From NCBI RefSeq assembly GCF_002858715.1, contig NZ_PJZH01000001.1:124001-188000 (forward strand): a stretch of DNA of 64,000 bases. Reading direction: 5' to 3'. The translations under genes and the position numbers were made by a program. How positions within the stretch are numbered: the first letter of the stretch is position 1; each line of letters opens with the position of its first letter. The notes beneath the pieces are model-generated. The model worked only from the letters and a program-made list of their open reading frames with translations. It did no database searches and was not told the origin of the DNA. The DNA is from Chimaeribacter coloradensis. GTDB lineage: Bacteria > Pseudomonadota > Gammaproteobacteria > Enterobacterales > Enterobacteriaceae. Below, one piece after another: positions 30,769 through 40,800 of the stretch.

Positions 30769-32025
30769 ATGCCAAGCCCAACACTTTCCCTGTCCGCGGC
30801 CCGCACCCTTCACCTCGCTGCGCAACAGTTATTACGCCCCCTCGCGTCACCGCCGCAACGCCACCATCTGCTGGAGATAATCCGGGCGATGGGGCTTTTG
30901 CAAATTGACACCATCAGTGTCGTGGCGCGCAGCCCGTATCTGGTGCTGTTCAGCCGCCTGGGGGCTTACCCGCCTTCATGGCTGGATGAGGCGCTGGCAC
31001 AGCGTGAGCTGTTTGAGTACTGGGCCCATGAAGCCTGTTTCATTCCTGCCGATGACTTCCGCCTGTTACGCCACCGGATGCTTGCCCCGCAAAAGATGGG
31101 GTGGAAATATAATGCGGCCTGGCATCAGCAACACCAGCCGGAGATTGCCCGGCTGTTAGAGCATATTGAGCAGCATGGCCCGGTGCGCTCTGCGGATTTT
31201 AGCCGCCCATCCGGCAGCGGCAGTGGCTGGTGGGACTGGAAGCCGGAAAAACGGCATCTGGAGACGCTTTTTACCCTGGGGCAGGTGATGGTGGCCGAGC
31301 GGCGTAATTTCCACCGGGTTTACGATCTCACTTCCCGGATCATGCCTGGCTGGCGTGATGACACAGACACATTGAGTGAAGCGGAGGCCCGCCGGGAAAT
31401 GTTGCGCCGCAGCGCCCGCTGCCTGGGTATTTTCAAGGCTGACTGGCTGCCGGATTACTACCGGTTAACACGGGTGCCGCTTAAGGAAACCATCGACTCT
31501 CTGCTGGCGGAAGGCGAGATCCTGCCGGTCAGCGTTGCCGGGTTTACCGCGCCGTTCTACCTTCACCACAGCTTACAGCCGCTCTGCCGGCACCTGCAGC
31601 AGACGCGTTTACGTTCCACTGTCACGACCCTGCTTTCCCCCTTTGATCCGGTGGTCTGGCACCGCAAACGCGCCCTGGAATTGTTCGGGTTTGACTACCG
31701 CATCGAGTGTTATACGCCGCAGGAGAAGCGGCGCTATGGCTATTTCGTGTTGCCGGTTTTACAGCGCGGTGAGTTGATCGGCCGGACAGATGCCAAAATG
31801 CACCGTAAAACGCGCATTTTTGAGATCAAACAGTTCTATCTGGAGCCGGGTGTCACGCTGGGGCCGCAGCGCATCCGCGATCTTACCCAGGCGATCACCC
31901 GCTGCGCACAGTGGCATGGGGCAGAACAGGTGCAGATAGGGGAGGTGCCGGAGGCGTTGCAACCCCATTGGCAACAGGGGTGGCGATGTGGAACCCAGTA
32001 CGCAATCTTGCAGGACGATGATTAA
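30769..32025 (+). CDS. ycaQ: Interstrand-crosslink DNA glycosylase YcaQ
   Basis: YcaQ belongs to the HTH_42 (AlkZ-like) glycosylases. The E. coli enzyme unhooks interstrand crosslinks such as those made by nitrogen mustards. The 418-residue protein has the catalytic QxD segment in GLLQIDTISVVARSPYLVLFSRLG near residue 45. EYWAHEACFIP, HRMLAPQKMGWKY and LSPFDPVVWHRKRALELF are also present. ATG 30769 aligns with the E. coli start. An earlier ATG at 30757 lacks SD spacing and would add four residues. The last roughly 60 residues are less conserved. Confidence 0.95.
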   Translation: MPSPTLSLSAARTLHLAAQQLLRPLASPPQRHHLLEIIRAMGLLQIDTISVVARSPYLVLFSRLGAYPPSWLDEALAQRELFEYWAHEACFIPADDFRLLRHRMLAPQKMGWKYNAAWHQQHQPEIARLLEHIEQHGPVRSADFSRPSGSGSGWWDWKPEKRHLETLFTLGQVMVAERRNFHRVYDLTSRIMPGWRDDTDTLSEAEARREMLRRSARCLGIFKADWLPDYYRLTRVPLKETIDSLLAEGEILPVSVAGFTAPFYLHHSLQPLCRHLQQTRLRSTVTTLLSPFDPVVWHRKRALELFGFDYRIECYTPQEKRRYGYFVLPVLQRGELIGRTDAKMHRKTRIFEIKQFYLEPGVTLGPQRIRDLTQAITRCAQWHGAEQVQIGEVPEALQPHWQQGWRCGTQYAILQDDD

Positions 32026-32090
32026 CCCGCTCTGCCGCTTATGTTATTCTCTGTTTCCTGAGTGTTTAACCCCTCCAGCGTGGAAGAATT

Positions 32091-32273
32091 ATGGATCATC
32101 GTTTACTGGAAATCGTGGCGTGCCCGGTGTGCAACGGCAAACTCTATTTCAACAAAGAAAATCAGGAACTGGTATGCAAAGCGGATAGCCTCGCCTACCC
32201 GGTGCGGGACGGCATTCCGGTGTTGCTGGAAAATGAAGCGCGCGCGCTGTCAGCAGATGAGACGCATCCATGA
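32091..32273 (+). CDS. ycaR: Trm112-like zinc-ribbon protein YcaR (UPF0434)
   Basis: This 60-residue protein begins [18 protein letters not shown], matching E. coli YcaR almost throughout. Two N-terminal cysteines (CPVC) and one later cysteine (VCKAD) resemble the Trm112 fold. In eukaryotes and archaea that fold activates methyltransferases; the bacterial role is not settled. The stop overlaps the kdsB ATG by four bases, so the pair is translationally coupled. Confidence 0.95.
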   Translation: MDHRLLEIVACPVCNGKLYFNKENQELVCKADSLAYPVRDGIPVLLENEARALSADETHP

Positions 32274-33019
32274 GTTTTATCGCCATTATCCCCGCGCGTT
32301 TTGGTTCCAGCCGCCTGCCCGGTAAGCCGCTGGCCGATATTCACGGTAAACCGATGGTGGTGCGTGTGATGGAACGCGCGCGCGCGTCCGGCGCTGACCG
32401 GGTCATTGTCGCCACCGATCACCCGGACGTGGTCTCAGCGGTGGAAGCCGCAGGCGGTGAAGTCTGCCTGACGCGGGCCGATCACCAGTCCGGGACGGAA
32501 CGCCTGGCAGAGGTCGTGGATCATTACGGGTTTGCAGACGACGATATTATCGTCAACGTCCAGGGCGATGAGCCGATGATCCCGCCGGTGATTATCCGGC
32601 AGGTGGCGGAAAACCTGGCCGGATGTGCGGCCGGTATGGCGACCCTAGCAGTGCCGGTGGAGTCAGCCGACGAGGCATTTAACCCGAATGCAGTGAAAGT
32701 CGTACGGGATGCGCAGGGCTTTGCGCTCTATTTCTCCCGCGCGACTATCCCATGGGATCGCGACCGGTTTGCACAATCCCGTGAGCAGATAGGCGATCAC
32801 TATCTGCGCCATATCGGGATCTACGCCTATCGCGCCGGCTTTATCCGCCGTTATGTGACCTGGTCGCCCAGCCCTCTGGAGAATATCGAGCTGCTTGAGC
32901 AGCTGCGGGTGCTCTGGTACGGCGAGAAGATCCACGTTGACGTAGCCCATGCGGTGCCGACCGTGGGCGTGGATACCGCCGAGGATCTGGCGCGGGTCCG
33001 CGCAGCCTTTACCGGCTGA
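32270..33019 (+). CDS. kdsB: 3-deoxy-manno-octulosonate cytidylyltransferase
   Basis: KdsB activates KDO to CMP-KDO for the lipopolysaccharide inner core. The 249-residue protein starts with the nucleotidyltransferase motif [16 protein letters not shown] and has [21 protein letters not shown] and [23 protein letters not shown] and [15 protein letters not shown] form the sugar-binding part. It is coupled to ycaR by ATGA. It shares the region with lpxK and msbA, placing several LPS genes within 6 kb. Confidence 0.98.
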   Translation: MSFIAIIPARFGSSRLPGKPLADIHGKPMVVRVMERARASGADRVIVATDHPDVVSAVEAAGGEVCLTRADHQSGTERLAEVVDHYGFADDDIIVNVQGDEPMIPPVIIRQVAENLAGCAAGMATLAVPVESADEAFNPNAVKVVRDAQGFALYFSRATIPWDRDRFAQSREQIGDHYLRHIGIYAYRAGFIRRYVTWSPSPLENIELLEQLRVLWYGEKIHVDVAHAVPTVGVDTAEDLARVRAAFTG

Positions 33020-33028
33020 GGCGGGATG

Positions 33029-33051
33029 CGGCCGGGCACCTTGCCCGGCCG
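33029..33051 (+). terminator. GC-rich hairpin after kdsB
   Basis: A perfect 10-bp stem CGGCCGGGCA/TGCCCGGCCG with a CCT loop starts ten bases after the stop. The tail ATAACATGCC lacks a T tract, so it may be Rho-assisted or protect the 3' end. Confidence 0.5.
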
Positions 33052-33072
33052 ATAACATGCCCGCTTAGTTGT

Positions 33073-33104
33073 CAGCCCCTCAGCCCCTCAGCCTCTCAAC
33101 TCCT
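33073..33104 (+). repeat. Short tandem 8-nt repeat
   Basis: Four contiguous octamers read CAGCCCCT, CAGCCCCT, CAGCCTCT and CAACTCCT, and CAGC follows. They lie between kdsB and ycbJ. The rest of 33105-33261 shows nothing I can assign. Confidence 0.6.
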
Positions 33105-33261
33105 CAGCGCCGTCTGCCGCGCCTGGCTTCAGCCAGAACTTTCCGCCTTTTCCCGCCTCTGCTCAGAGAAGGGTTAATCCCACTAATATTGATCTACATT
33201 GAAGAATGAGCCTGGTGATACTTCCATCATGGATTGATTCCGCCAATGGAGATCGCTGCCC

Positions 33262-34155
33262 ATGAATCAGCTTAAAACCGAACTCAGCATGGTGCTGGGC
33301 GAACCGTTATCACGTATTGAGCGCATCAGTGAGCAGCCTTATGCCCACCTGTTCAGCCTCTACGATGCGCAGGGCCATGCGGTGCCGCTTCTGGCAAAAG
33401 GGTTTCTGACTGCCGGAATTGCGCGGCAGGAGGCGTATAAGCTCTCTGTCCTGACCCACGAAGGGGATGTCAGGATGCCCACCGTCTATGGGCTGATGCC
33501 GACGCAGATGCCGCCCTACAAAGAGGTGTTGCTGATAGAACGCCTGCGTGGCGTGCCGGCTGAGGTGCCGACGCGCAACCCACAACGCTGGGAAACGCTG
33601 AAAGAGCAGATTGTAGAAGGAATACTGGCCTGGCACCGGGTGGACAGCCACCGCTGCGTGGGCACGGTAGACAGCACCCAGGAGAACAGCTGGCGTAACT
33701 GGTACCAGCAGCGGGTGGAAGTGTTATGGTCGACCCTTAGCCATGTGCAGGCACCGGTATTAGAGCGTGAGGACCGCGAACTGCTCTACCGGTCGCGCGC
33801 CAGCCTGCCGCAGCTGTTTCACGGTTTCGATGATAACGCCGTGCTGGTCCACGGCAACCTGACGTTGCGCAGTATGATGAAAGACCCGCGCAGCGATCAG
33901 CTGCTGGCGATGGTCAACCCCGGTATCATGCTTTGGGCACCGCGGGAGTATGACCTGTTCCGTCTCTGTGAAGAGGGCATGTCCGGCGAGCTGCTGTTTG
34001 CCTACCTGCAACGGGCACCGGTCTCGGACGCTTTTGTGGCGCGCCGCTGGCTCTATGTGTTGTGGGAGGCGGTGGCGCGGCTGCTGCACACCGGGCAGTT
34101 GGATCGCGCCCCGTTTTCCCACGCCGCCCGGGCGTTACTCCCTTGGCTGACCTGA
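33262..34155 (+). CDS. ycbJ: Kinase-like protein YcbJ (aminoglycoside phosphotransferase fold)
   Basis: This is a 297-residue protein of unknown role, the E. coli YcbJ length. It has an APH/choline-kinase-like layout: an N-lobe with LLAKGFLTAGIARQEAYKL, then VLLIERLRGVPAEVPTRNP, then LVHGNLTLRSMMKDPRSDQLLAMVNPG. In that last segment HGN stands where catalytic HGD or HxDxxxxN would be expected, so catalytic activity is doubtful. GGAG lies about ten bases before the ATG. It is convergent with elyC, with 14 bases between stops and no clear terminator. Confidence 0.93.
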   Translation: MNQLKTELSMVLGEPLSRIERISEQPYAHLFSLYDAQGHAVPLLAKGFLTAGIARQEAYKLSVLTHEGDVRMPTVYGLMPTQMPPYKEVLLIERLRGVPAEVPTRNPQRWETLKEQIVEGILAWHRVDSHRCVGTVDSTQENSWRNWYQQRVEVLWSTLSHVQAPVLEREDRELLYRSRASLPQLFHGFDDNAVLVHGNLTLRSMMKDPRSDQLLAMVNPGIMLWAPREYDLFRLCEEGMSGELLFAYLQRAPVSDAFVARRWLYVLWEAVARLLHTGQLDRAPFSHAARALLPWLT

Positions 34156-34169
34156 CCGGCGCGCCGCCT

Positions 34170-34925
34170 TCACTGTTTCAGCCACTGCCACGCCCGGCCC
34201 AGCCCCTCATACCAGACCCGCTCACTGTGCGACAAATACATCGCCTGCGGGATCGCCTGTTCCCACCAGTTCAGCGGGGAGCGGATGGCGAGCTGGTTAG
34301 CCGGCACCGGAATCGGCGTGAGTCCCTGTGCGTGGAAGAACCCCAGCGCCCGCGGCAGATGGTTGGCAGAGGTCACCAGCAGGAAGGGGTGATGATCCAC
34401 CAGCCGCGCCACCTGTGCTGCTTCCTGTTGCGTGTCCCGTGGGGTATCCAGCAGCACAATATCCTCAGGCGGCACGCCCAGGCTCTCTGCCACCAGCGCC
34501 GCCGTTTTGGCGCTGCTTACCGGGTTGGTGGGGGCCGCCGCCCCGGTAAACACCAGTTTTGCGCCCGGATGCCGCCGGTACTGGCGCACCCCTTCGTTGA
34601 CCCGCGGCAAACTGTTGCCGATCAGGTTGGAACTGGGGGCCCACGCCGGGTCAAAAGTGTAGCCGCCGCCCAGCACCACGATGTAGGAAACCGGCTGTTG
34701 CCCCTGATAGGTTGGGTAGCGGTTTTCCAGCGGGCGCAGCATCCGGTCAGCCACCGGTTGCAGGCTTAGCAGCAGCAAAACCAGCCAGGCCAGCGAAAAC
34801 AGCACTTTCCCGCTTCGCTGCCAGCGGGTAAACCACAGCAGAATCAGCGCCACGCCCATCATCAGCAGCAGAAAAGAGAGCGGCATCATCAGGCCGCCCA
34901 GCAACTTTTTCAGGTCAAAAAGCAT
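34170..34925 (-). CDS. elyC: Envelope biogenesis factor ElyC (DUF218)
   Basis: ElyC is an inner-membrane protein needed for normal peptidoglycan and enterobacterial common antigen metabolism in E. coli, notably at low temperature. The 251-residue product has two N-terminal membrane segments (LMMPLSFLLLMMGVALILLWF and GKVLFSLAWLVLLLLSLQPVADRML). The DUF218 domain follows (SYIVVLGGGYTFDP, GAKLVFTGAA, LLVTSANHLPRALGFF). ATG 34925 starts MLFDLKK as in E. coli, with AAGGA upstream. A start 42 bases earlier would add a charged tail. It is divergent from cmoM. Confidence 0.94.
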   Translation of the reverse strand: MLFDLKKLLGGLMMPLSFLLLMMGVALILLWFTRWQRSGKVLFSLAWLVLLLLSLQPVADRMLRPLENRYPTYQGQQPVSYIVVLGGGYTFDPAWAPSSNLIGNSLPRVNEGVRQYRRHPGAKLVFTGAAAPTNPVSSAKTAALVAESLGVPPEDIVLLDTPRDTQQEAAQVARLVDHHPFLLVTSANHLPRALGFFHAQGLTPIPVPANQLAIRSPLNWWEQAIPQAMYLSHSERVWYEGLGRAWQWLKQ

Positions 34926-35058
34926 GAAAAACCGATCCTTTTGGGTGAAAAAACGACATCCAGGCAAGTTTGCGCGGCAATAAGATTTATTCTACGTCAG
35001 CCTGTGCCAAAATAGCAGGTTCGAAATACCCCCAGCCGCTATGGAGCCTGTCACCCCC

Positions 35059-35850
35059 ATGTCGATACCCGGCCGCAATTTTGATGATATTGCTGAAAAG
35101 TTTGCACGCAATATCTACGGCACAACCAAAGGTAAAATCCGCGAGGCGGTATTGTGGCAGGATCTGACCGGGCTGCTGGCTGAACTGCCGTCACGGCCCC
35201 TGCGCATCCTGGATGCGGGCGGCGGTGAAGGGAAAATGGCCTGTGAACTGGCCGCTTTAGGACATCAGGTCTTGTTGTGCGATCTCTCCGGTGAGATGAT
35301 CCAGCGCGCCAGAGAAGCCGCGCAGGCAAAAGGGGTAAGCCACAACATGCAGTTTGTGCAGAGTGCCGTGCAGGATATTGCGCAGCACCTCACAGAACCG
35401 GTGGATTTGATCCTGTTTCATGCCGTGCTGGAGTGGGTGGCGCAGCCGCAGGAGGCACTGGCCGCGCTCCATGCCTGCCTGGCACCGGGCGGCGCGCTGT
35501 CGCTGATGTTTTTTAACCATCATGGCCTGCTGATGCGCCACATGGTGGTCGGCAATTTTGAGTATGTAAATGAAGGGATGCCGGTAAAAAACAAGCGTTC
35601 GCTGGCCCCGGACTACCCCCTGATCCCGGCGGATGTGTACCGCTGGCTGGAACAGATGGGCATGACAATCCGCGGCAAGACCGGGGTCCGGGTATTCCAT
35701 GACTACCTGAAAAATAAACAGCAGCAGACAGAAGCGTTCGCTGACCTGTTGGCGCTGGAGCAGCGTTACTGCCGGCAGGAACCTTTTGTGAGTTTGGGGC
35801 GTTACATCCATGTGATGGCGCACAAGCCGATTGTGAAGGACGAATCATGA
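35059..35850 (+). CDS. cmoM: tRNA 5-carboxymethoxyuridine methyltransferase CmoM
   Basis: CmoM (formerly SmtA) uses SAM to methylate cmo5U34 to mcmo5U in several tRNAs. The 263-residue protein has the Rossmann SAM motif [22 protein letters not shown] near residue 50. [26 protein letters not shown] and [13 protein letters not shown] follow. ATG 35059 aligns best with the E. coli start. An in-frame ATG at 35041 is possible but has no SD. It shares ATGA with mukF, continuing the cmoM-mukFEB unit. Confidence 0.96.
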   Translation: MSIPGRNFDDIAEKFARNIYGTTKGKIREAVLWQDLTGLLAELPSRPLRILDAGGGEGKMACELAALGHQVLLCDLSGEMIQRAREAAQAKGVSHNMQFVQSAVQDIAQHLTEPVDLILFHAVLEWVAQPQEALAALHACLAPGGALSLMFFNHHGLLMRHMVVGNFEYVNEGMPVKNKRSLAPDYPLIPADVYRWLEQMGMTIRGKTGVRVFHDYLKNKQQQTEAFADLLALEQRYCRQEPFVSLGRYIHVMAHKPIVKDES

Positions 35851-37169
35851 GTGAATTTTCCCAGACTGTACCCGAACTGGTCGCCTGGGCACGGAAAAAT
35901 GACTTCGCTATTTCGCTTCCTACGGAGCGGCTGGCCTTTTTACTGGCAATAGCCACCCTCAACGGCGAACGCCTTGATGGTGAAATGAGTGAAGGTGAGC
36001 TGGTCGATGCCTTTCGCCACGTCAGCGACGGGTTTGAGCAGACCAGTGAAACCATCAGCGTGCGTGCCAACAATGCCATTAACGACATGGTCAAGCAGCG
36101 GCTCATCAACCGCTTTACCAGTGAACAGGCGGACGGCCATGCCATCTACCGCCTGACGCCGCTCGGCATCGGCATTACGGATTACTACATCCGCCAGCGC
36201 GAGTTCTCCACCCTGCGGCTCTCAATGCAGCTGTCGATGGTGGCCCAGGAGCTGAAGCGGGCCGCCGATGCCGCGGAAGAGGGCGGCGATGAGCTCCACT
36301 GGCACCGCGACGTCTTTGCGCCGCTGAAGTATTCGGTGGCGGAGGTGTTTGACAGCATCGATCTCAGCCAGCGGGTGATGGACGAGCAGCAGCAGGGGGT
36401 GAAAGAGGACATCGCCGCCCTGCTGAACAAAGACTGGCGCGCCGCCATCTCCAGCTGTGAACTGCTGCTGTCAGAGACGTCCGGCACGCTGCGCGAATTG
36501 CAGGATACCCTCGAAGCCGCCGGTGACAAGTTGCAGGCCAATCTGCTGCGCATCCAGGCGGCAATGCCGATGGAGCAGGATCTCGGCTTTATCGACAAGC
36601 AGGTGTTTGACCTGCAAAACAAGCTGGACCGCATTATCAGCTGGGGCCAGCAGGCGATAGATCTCTGGATCGGCTATGACCGCCATGTCCACAAGTTCAT
36701 CCGTACCGCCATCGATATGGACAAGAACCGCGTCTTCGCCCAGCGCCTGCGCCAGTCGGTACAGCACTATTTTGAGCAGCCCTGGACGCTGACTTACGCC
36801 AACGCGGAGCGCCTGATCGACATGCGTGATGAAGAGCTGGCGCTGCGTAATGAAGAGGTCACCGGCGAACTGCCGCCGGACCTGGAATTTGAAGAGTTTA
36901 ATGAGATCCGGGAGCAGCTGGCCGCCATGATTGAGCAGGCGCTGGCAGTCTACCGTGACGAGAATACCCCGCTTAACCTGGGTAGTGTCATGCGTGACTA
37001 CCTGGCACAGTACCCGCGTGCGCGTCATTTTGATGTGGCACGCATCGTGGTCGACCAGGCTGTGCGCCTTGGTGTGGCCGAAGCAGATTTCACCGGATTG
37101 CCGGCCGAGTGGCAGGCAATCAATGATTACGGAGCCAAGGTGCAGGCCCATGTCATCGATAAATATTGA
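35847..37169 (+). CDS. mukF: Chromosome partition protein MukF (kleisin)
   Basis: MukF is the kleisin of the MukBEF SMC complex. It dimerises through its N-terminal winged-helix domain and bridges MukB heads with its C-terminal domain. The 440-residue protein is close to E. coli throughout ([19 protein letters not shown] at the N-terminus, [13 protein letters not shown] at the C-terminus), with a long helical middle region. It overlaps cmoM by ATGA and mukE by 20 bases, giving coupled, balanced synthesis. Confidence 0.98.
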   Translation: MSEFSQTVPELVAWARKNDFAISLPTERLAFLLAIATLNGERLDGEMSEGELVDAFRHVSDGFEQTSETISVRANNAINDMVKQRLINRFTSEQADGHAIYRLTPLGIGITDYYIRQREFSTLRLSMQLSMVAQELKRAADAAEEGGDELHWHRDVFAPLKYSVAEVFDSIDLSQRVMDEQQQGVKEDIAALLNKDWRAAISSCELLLSETSGTLRELQDTLEAAGDKLQANLLRIQAAMPMEQDLGFIDKQVFDLQNKLDRIISWGQQAIDLWIGYDRHVHKFIRTAIDMDKNRVFAQRLRQSVQHYFEQPWTLTYANAERLIDMRDEELALRNEEVTGELPPDLEFEEFNEIREQLAAMIEQALAVYRDENTPLNLGSVMRDYLAQYPRARHFDVARIVVDQAVRLGVAEADFTGLPAEWQAINDYGAKVQAHVIDKY

Positions 37170-37884
37170 AGCAGTTATGCCGGTTAAACTGGCACAGGCA
37201 TTGGCAAATCCCCTGTTTCCGTCGCTCGACAGTCAGCTGCGCAGCGGCCGCCATATCGGCATCGAAGAGCTGGATAACCATGCTTTCCTGATGGACTATC
37301 AGGAAGAGATTGAGCAGTTTTACCTGCGTTATAACGTGGAGCTGATCCGCGCGCCGGAAGGGTTCTTCTACCTGCGCCCGCGCTCTACCACCCTGATCCC
37401 GCGTTCGGTACTTTCCGAGCTGGACATGATGGTCGGCAAAATTCTCTGTTACCTTTACCTCAGCCCCGAGCGGCTGGCGCATGAGGGCATCTTCAGCCAG
37501 CAGGAGCTGTATGATGAGCTGCTGAGCCTGGCGGATGAGAACAAGCTGCTGAAATTTGTTAACCAGCGCTCAACCGGCTCTGACCTTGACCGCCAGAAGC
37601 TGCAGGATAAGGTCCGCACCTCGCTGAACCGCCTGCGCCGCCTCGGCATGGTCTATTTCATGGGCGGCGACAACAGCAAATTCCGTATCACGGAGGCGGT
37701 GTTCCGCTTTGGTGCCGATGTGCGCAGCGGCGATGACCCGCGCGAGGCGCAACTGCGCATGATCCGTGACGGCGAAGCGATGCCGGTGGAGAGCAGCCTG
37801 TCACTGCAGGATGATACCGACGACAGCGAAGGCGAACAGACCGGCAACAGTGCGCCGGTGCGTGCAGAGGATGAACAGGAATGA
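37150..37884 (+). CDS. mukE: Chromosome partition protein MukE (KITE)
   Basis: MukE is the tandem winged-helix KITE subunit that binds MukF. The start ATG 37150 lies inside the end of mukF and gives [21 protein letters not shown], matching E. coli MukE. The 244-residue product is about ten residues longer because of an acidic C-terminal tail ([10 protein letters not shown] and onward). [20 protein letters not shown] and [17 protein letters not shown] are conserved. It overlaps mukB by ATGA. Confidence 0.97.
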   Translation: MSSINIEAVMPVKLAQALANPLFPSLDSQLRSGRHIGIEELDNHAFLMDYQEEIEQFYLRYNVELIRAPEGFFYLRPRSTTLIPRSVLSELDMMVGKILCYLYLSPERLAHEGIFSQQELYDELLSLADENKLLKFVNQRSTGSDLDRQKLQDKVRTSLNRLRRLGMVYFMGGDNSKFRITEAVFRFGADVRSGDDPREAQLRMIRDGEAMPVESSLSLQDDTDDSEGEQTGNSAPVRAEDEQE

Positions 37885-40800
37885 TTGAACGCGGTAAATT
37901 TCGCTCACTGACACTGGTCAACTGGAACGGTTTTTTCGCCAGGACCTTTGATCTTGATGAGCTGGTCACCACGCTGTCAGGCGGTAACGGGGCCGGTAAA
38001 TCCACCACCATGGCGGCCTTTGTCACCGCCCTGATCCCGGACCTGACGCTGCTGCACTTCCGTAACACCACCGAGGCCGGGGCCACCAGCGGCTCGCGTG
38101 ACAAGGGGCTGCACGGCAAACTGCGTGCCGGGGTCTGCTACTCGGCGCTGGACACGGTGAACTCCCGCCACCAGCGGGTCATTGTGGGCGTGCGCCTGCA
38201 ACAGGTCGCCGGCCGTGATCGCAAAGTGGACATCAAACCCTTTACGATCCAGGGGCTGCCGACGTCTCTGCAACCCACGCAGATCCTGACGGAAACCGTG
38301 GGCGAGCGCCAGGCGCGCGTCCTCTCCTTGCAGGAGCTGAAAGAGCGGGTCGAGACGATCGAAGGGGTGCAGTTCAAGCAGTTCAACTCCATCACCGATT
38401 ACCACTCCCTGATGTTTGACCTGGGGATTATCCCGCGCCGCCTGCGCTCCTCGTCCGATCGCAGCAAGTTCTACCGGCTGATTGAGGCGTCGCTGTACGG
38501 CGGCATCTCCAGCACCATTACCCGCTCCCTGCGCGACTACCTGTTGCCGGAGAACAGCGGGGTGCGCAAAGCGTTCCAGGACATGGAAGCAGCGTTGCGC
38601 GAAAACCGCATGACGCTGGAAGCGATCCGCGTGACCCAGTCGGACCGCGATCTCTTCAAGCACCTGATCACTGAGGCGACCTCCTACGTGGCCGCCGACT
38701 ACATGCGTCACGCCAATGAGCGCCGGGTGCATCTGGACAGCGCACTGGCGCTGCGCCAGGAGCTGCTGTCGGGCCGCAAACAGCTGGCACACGAGCAGTA
38801 CCGCCATGTGGAGATGGCCCGTGAGCTGAGCGAACACGGCGGCGCGGAGTCCGATCTCGAAACCGATTATCAGGCAGCGAGCGATCACCTTAATCTGGTG
38901 CAGACCGCGATGCGCCAGCAGGAAAAAATTGAGCGCTATCAGGGCGATCTCGATGAGCTGACCTACCGGCTGGAAGAGCAGAATGAAGTCGTGGCGGAAG
39001 CGGGTGAGCTGCACGCTGAGCATGAGGCGCGCGCCGAAGCCGCCGAAGCGGAAGTGGATGAGCTGAAAAGCCAGCTGGCGGATTACCAGCAGGCGCTGGA
39101 TGTGCAGCAGACCCGCGCCATCCAGTATCAGCAGGCGTTACATGCGTTGACCCGTGCGCGCGAACTCTGCGAACTGCCGGATCTGGAGAGCGGCAACGCC
39201 GAAACATGGCTGGAGACGTTCCGCGCCAAAGAGCAGGAGGCCACCGACACCCTGCTGCAGCTTGAGCAGAAAATGAGCGTGGCCGAGGCGGCCCACAGCC
39301 AGTTCGAAACGGCCTACCAGCTGGTGGTGAAAATCGCCGGTGAGGTCAGCCGCGGCGAAGCGTGGCAAACGGCCCGCGAGCTGTTACGTGACTGGAACAA
39401 CCAGCAGCACCAGGCGGAGCGGGTACAACCCCTGCGGATGCGCCTGAGTGAACTGGAGCAGCGCCTGCGCGAACAGCAGGATGCGGAGCGCCAGTTGCAG
39501 GAGTTCTGCAAACGCACCGGGCGCGACTACCAGCCGGAAGAGCTGGAAGGGGTGCAGGATGAGCTGGAAGAGCGTATTGAAACGCTCTCCGCCACGGTGG
39601 CGGAAGCCGGCGAGCACCGCATGGAGATGCGCCAGGAGTCCGAGCAGCTGCAGCAGCGCATCAAAGCGCTGACGGCACGCGCGCCGGTCTGGCTGGCGGC
39701 GCAGGAGGCGCTGGACCAGCTCGCAACACAGAGCGGTGAATCCCTGGAGAGCAGCACCCAGGTCACCGAATATATGCAGCAACTGCTGGAGAGCGAGCGT
39801 GAAACCACCGTTGAACGTGATGAGGTCGCCACCCGCAAACGCCGGATTGAGGGGCAGATTGAGCGCCTCAGCCAGCCGGGCGGGGCGGAAGACCCGCGTC
39901 TGGTGGCGCTGGCCGAGCGGTTCGGCGGCGTGCTGCTTTCCGAAATCTATGATGATGTGACGCTGGACGATGCGCCGTACTTCTCTGCGCTTTATGGCCC
40001 GTCACGCCATGCCATCGTGGTGCCGGATCTCGCCCTGATCCGCGACCAGATCAACGGCCTGGAAGATTGCCCGGAAGATCTTTACCTGATCGAGGGCGAT
40101 CCGCAATCCTTTGATGACAGCGTGTTCGGCGTGGAAGAGATGGAGCGCGCGGTGCTGGTCAAAGTGGCCGATCGCCAGTGGCGCTACTCCCGCTTCCCGT
40201 CAGTGCCGCTGTTTGGCCGCGCGGCGCGTGAAAGCCGCCTGGAAACCCTGAATCAGGAACGTGAAAAGCTGGCAGAACGCTACGCCACGCTCTCGTTTGA
40301 CGTACAGAAAATCCAGCGGGCGCATCAGGCTTTCAGCCGCTTTATCGGCACCCATCTGGCCGTGGCCTTTGAAGATGACCCGGAAGCGGAAATCCGTGCG
40401 CTGTCCATCCGCCGTGGTGAGCTGGAGCACGCGCTGGCCGCCTATGAGGGGCAGCATCAGCAGCAGCGCCAGCAGTTTGACCAGGCGAAAGAGGCCATCG
40501 GGCTGCTGAACCGCCTGTTGCCGCGGGTGGCCCTGCTGTGTGACGAGACCCTGGCTGACCGGGCCGATGAGATCCGTGACGAGCTGGAAGAGGCGCAGGA
40601 GGCTGCGCGCTTCCTGCAACAGCACGGTGCCGCGCTTGCCCGCCTGGAGCCGCTGGTGCCGGTGCTGCAAAGTGACCCGGAACAGCATGAGCAACTGAAA
40701 GCGGACTATGCCGAAGCGCAGCATATTCAGCGCCTCGCCAAGCAGCAGGCCTTTGCCCTGACGGAAGTGGTGCAGCGCCGGGCGCACTTCAGCTATACCC

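Noticed and set aside
35018-35040. GGTTCGAAA, resembling a tRNA T-loop
   Set aside because: No matching acceptor, D or anticodon stems can be drawn around it. It is upstream sequence of cmoM.
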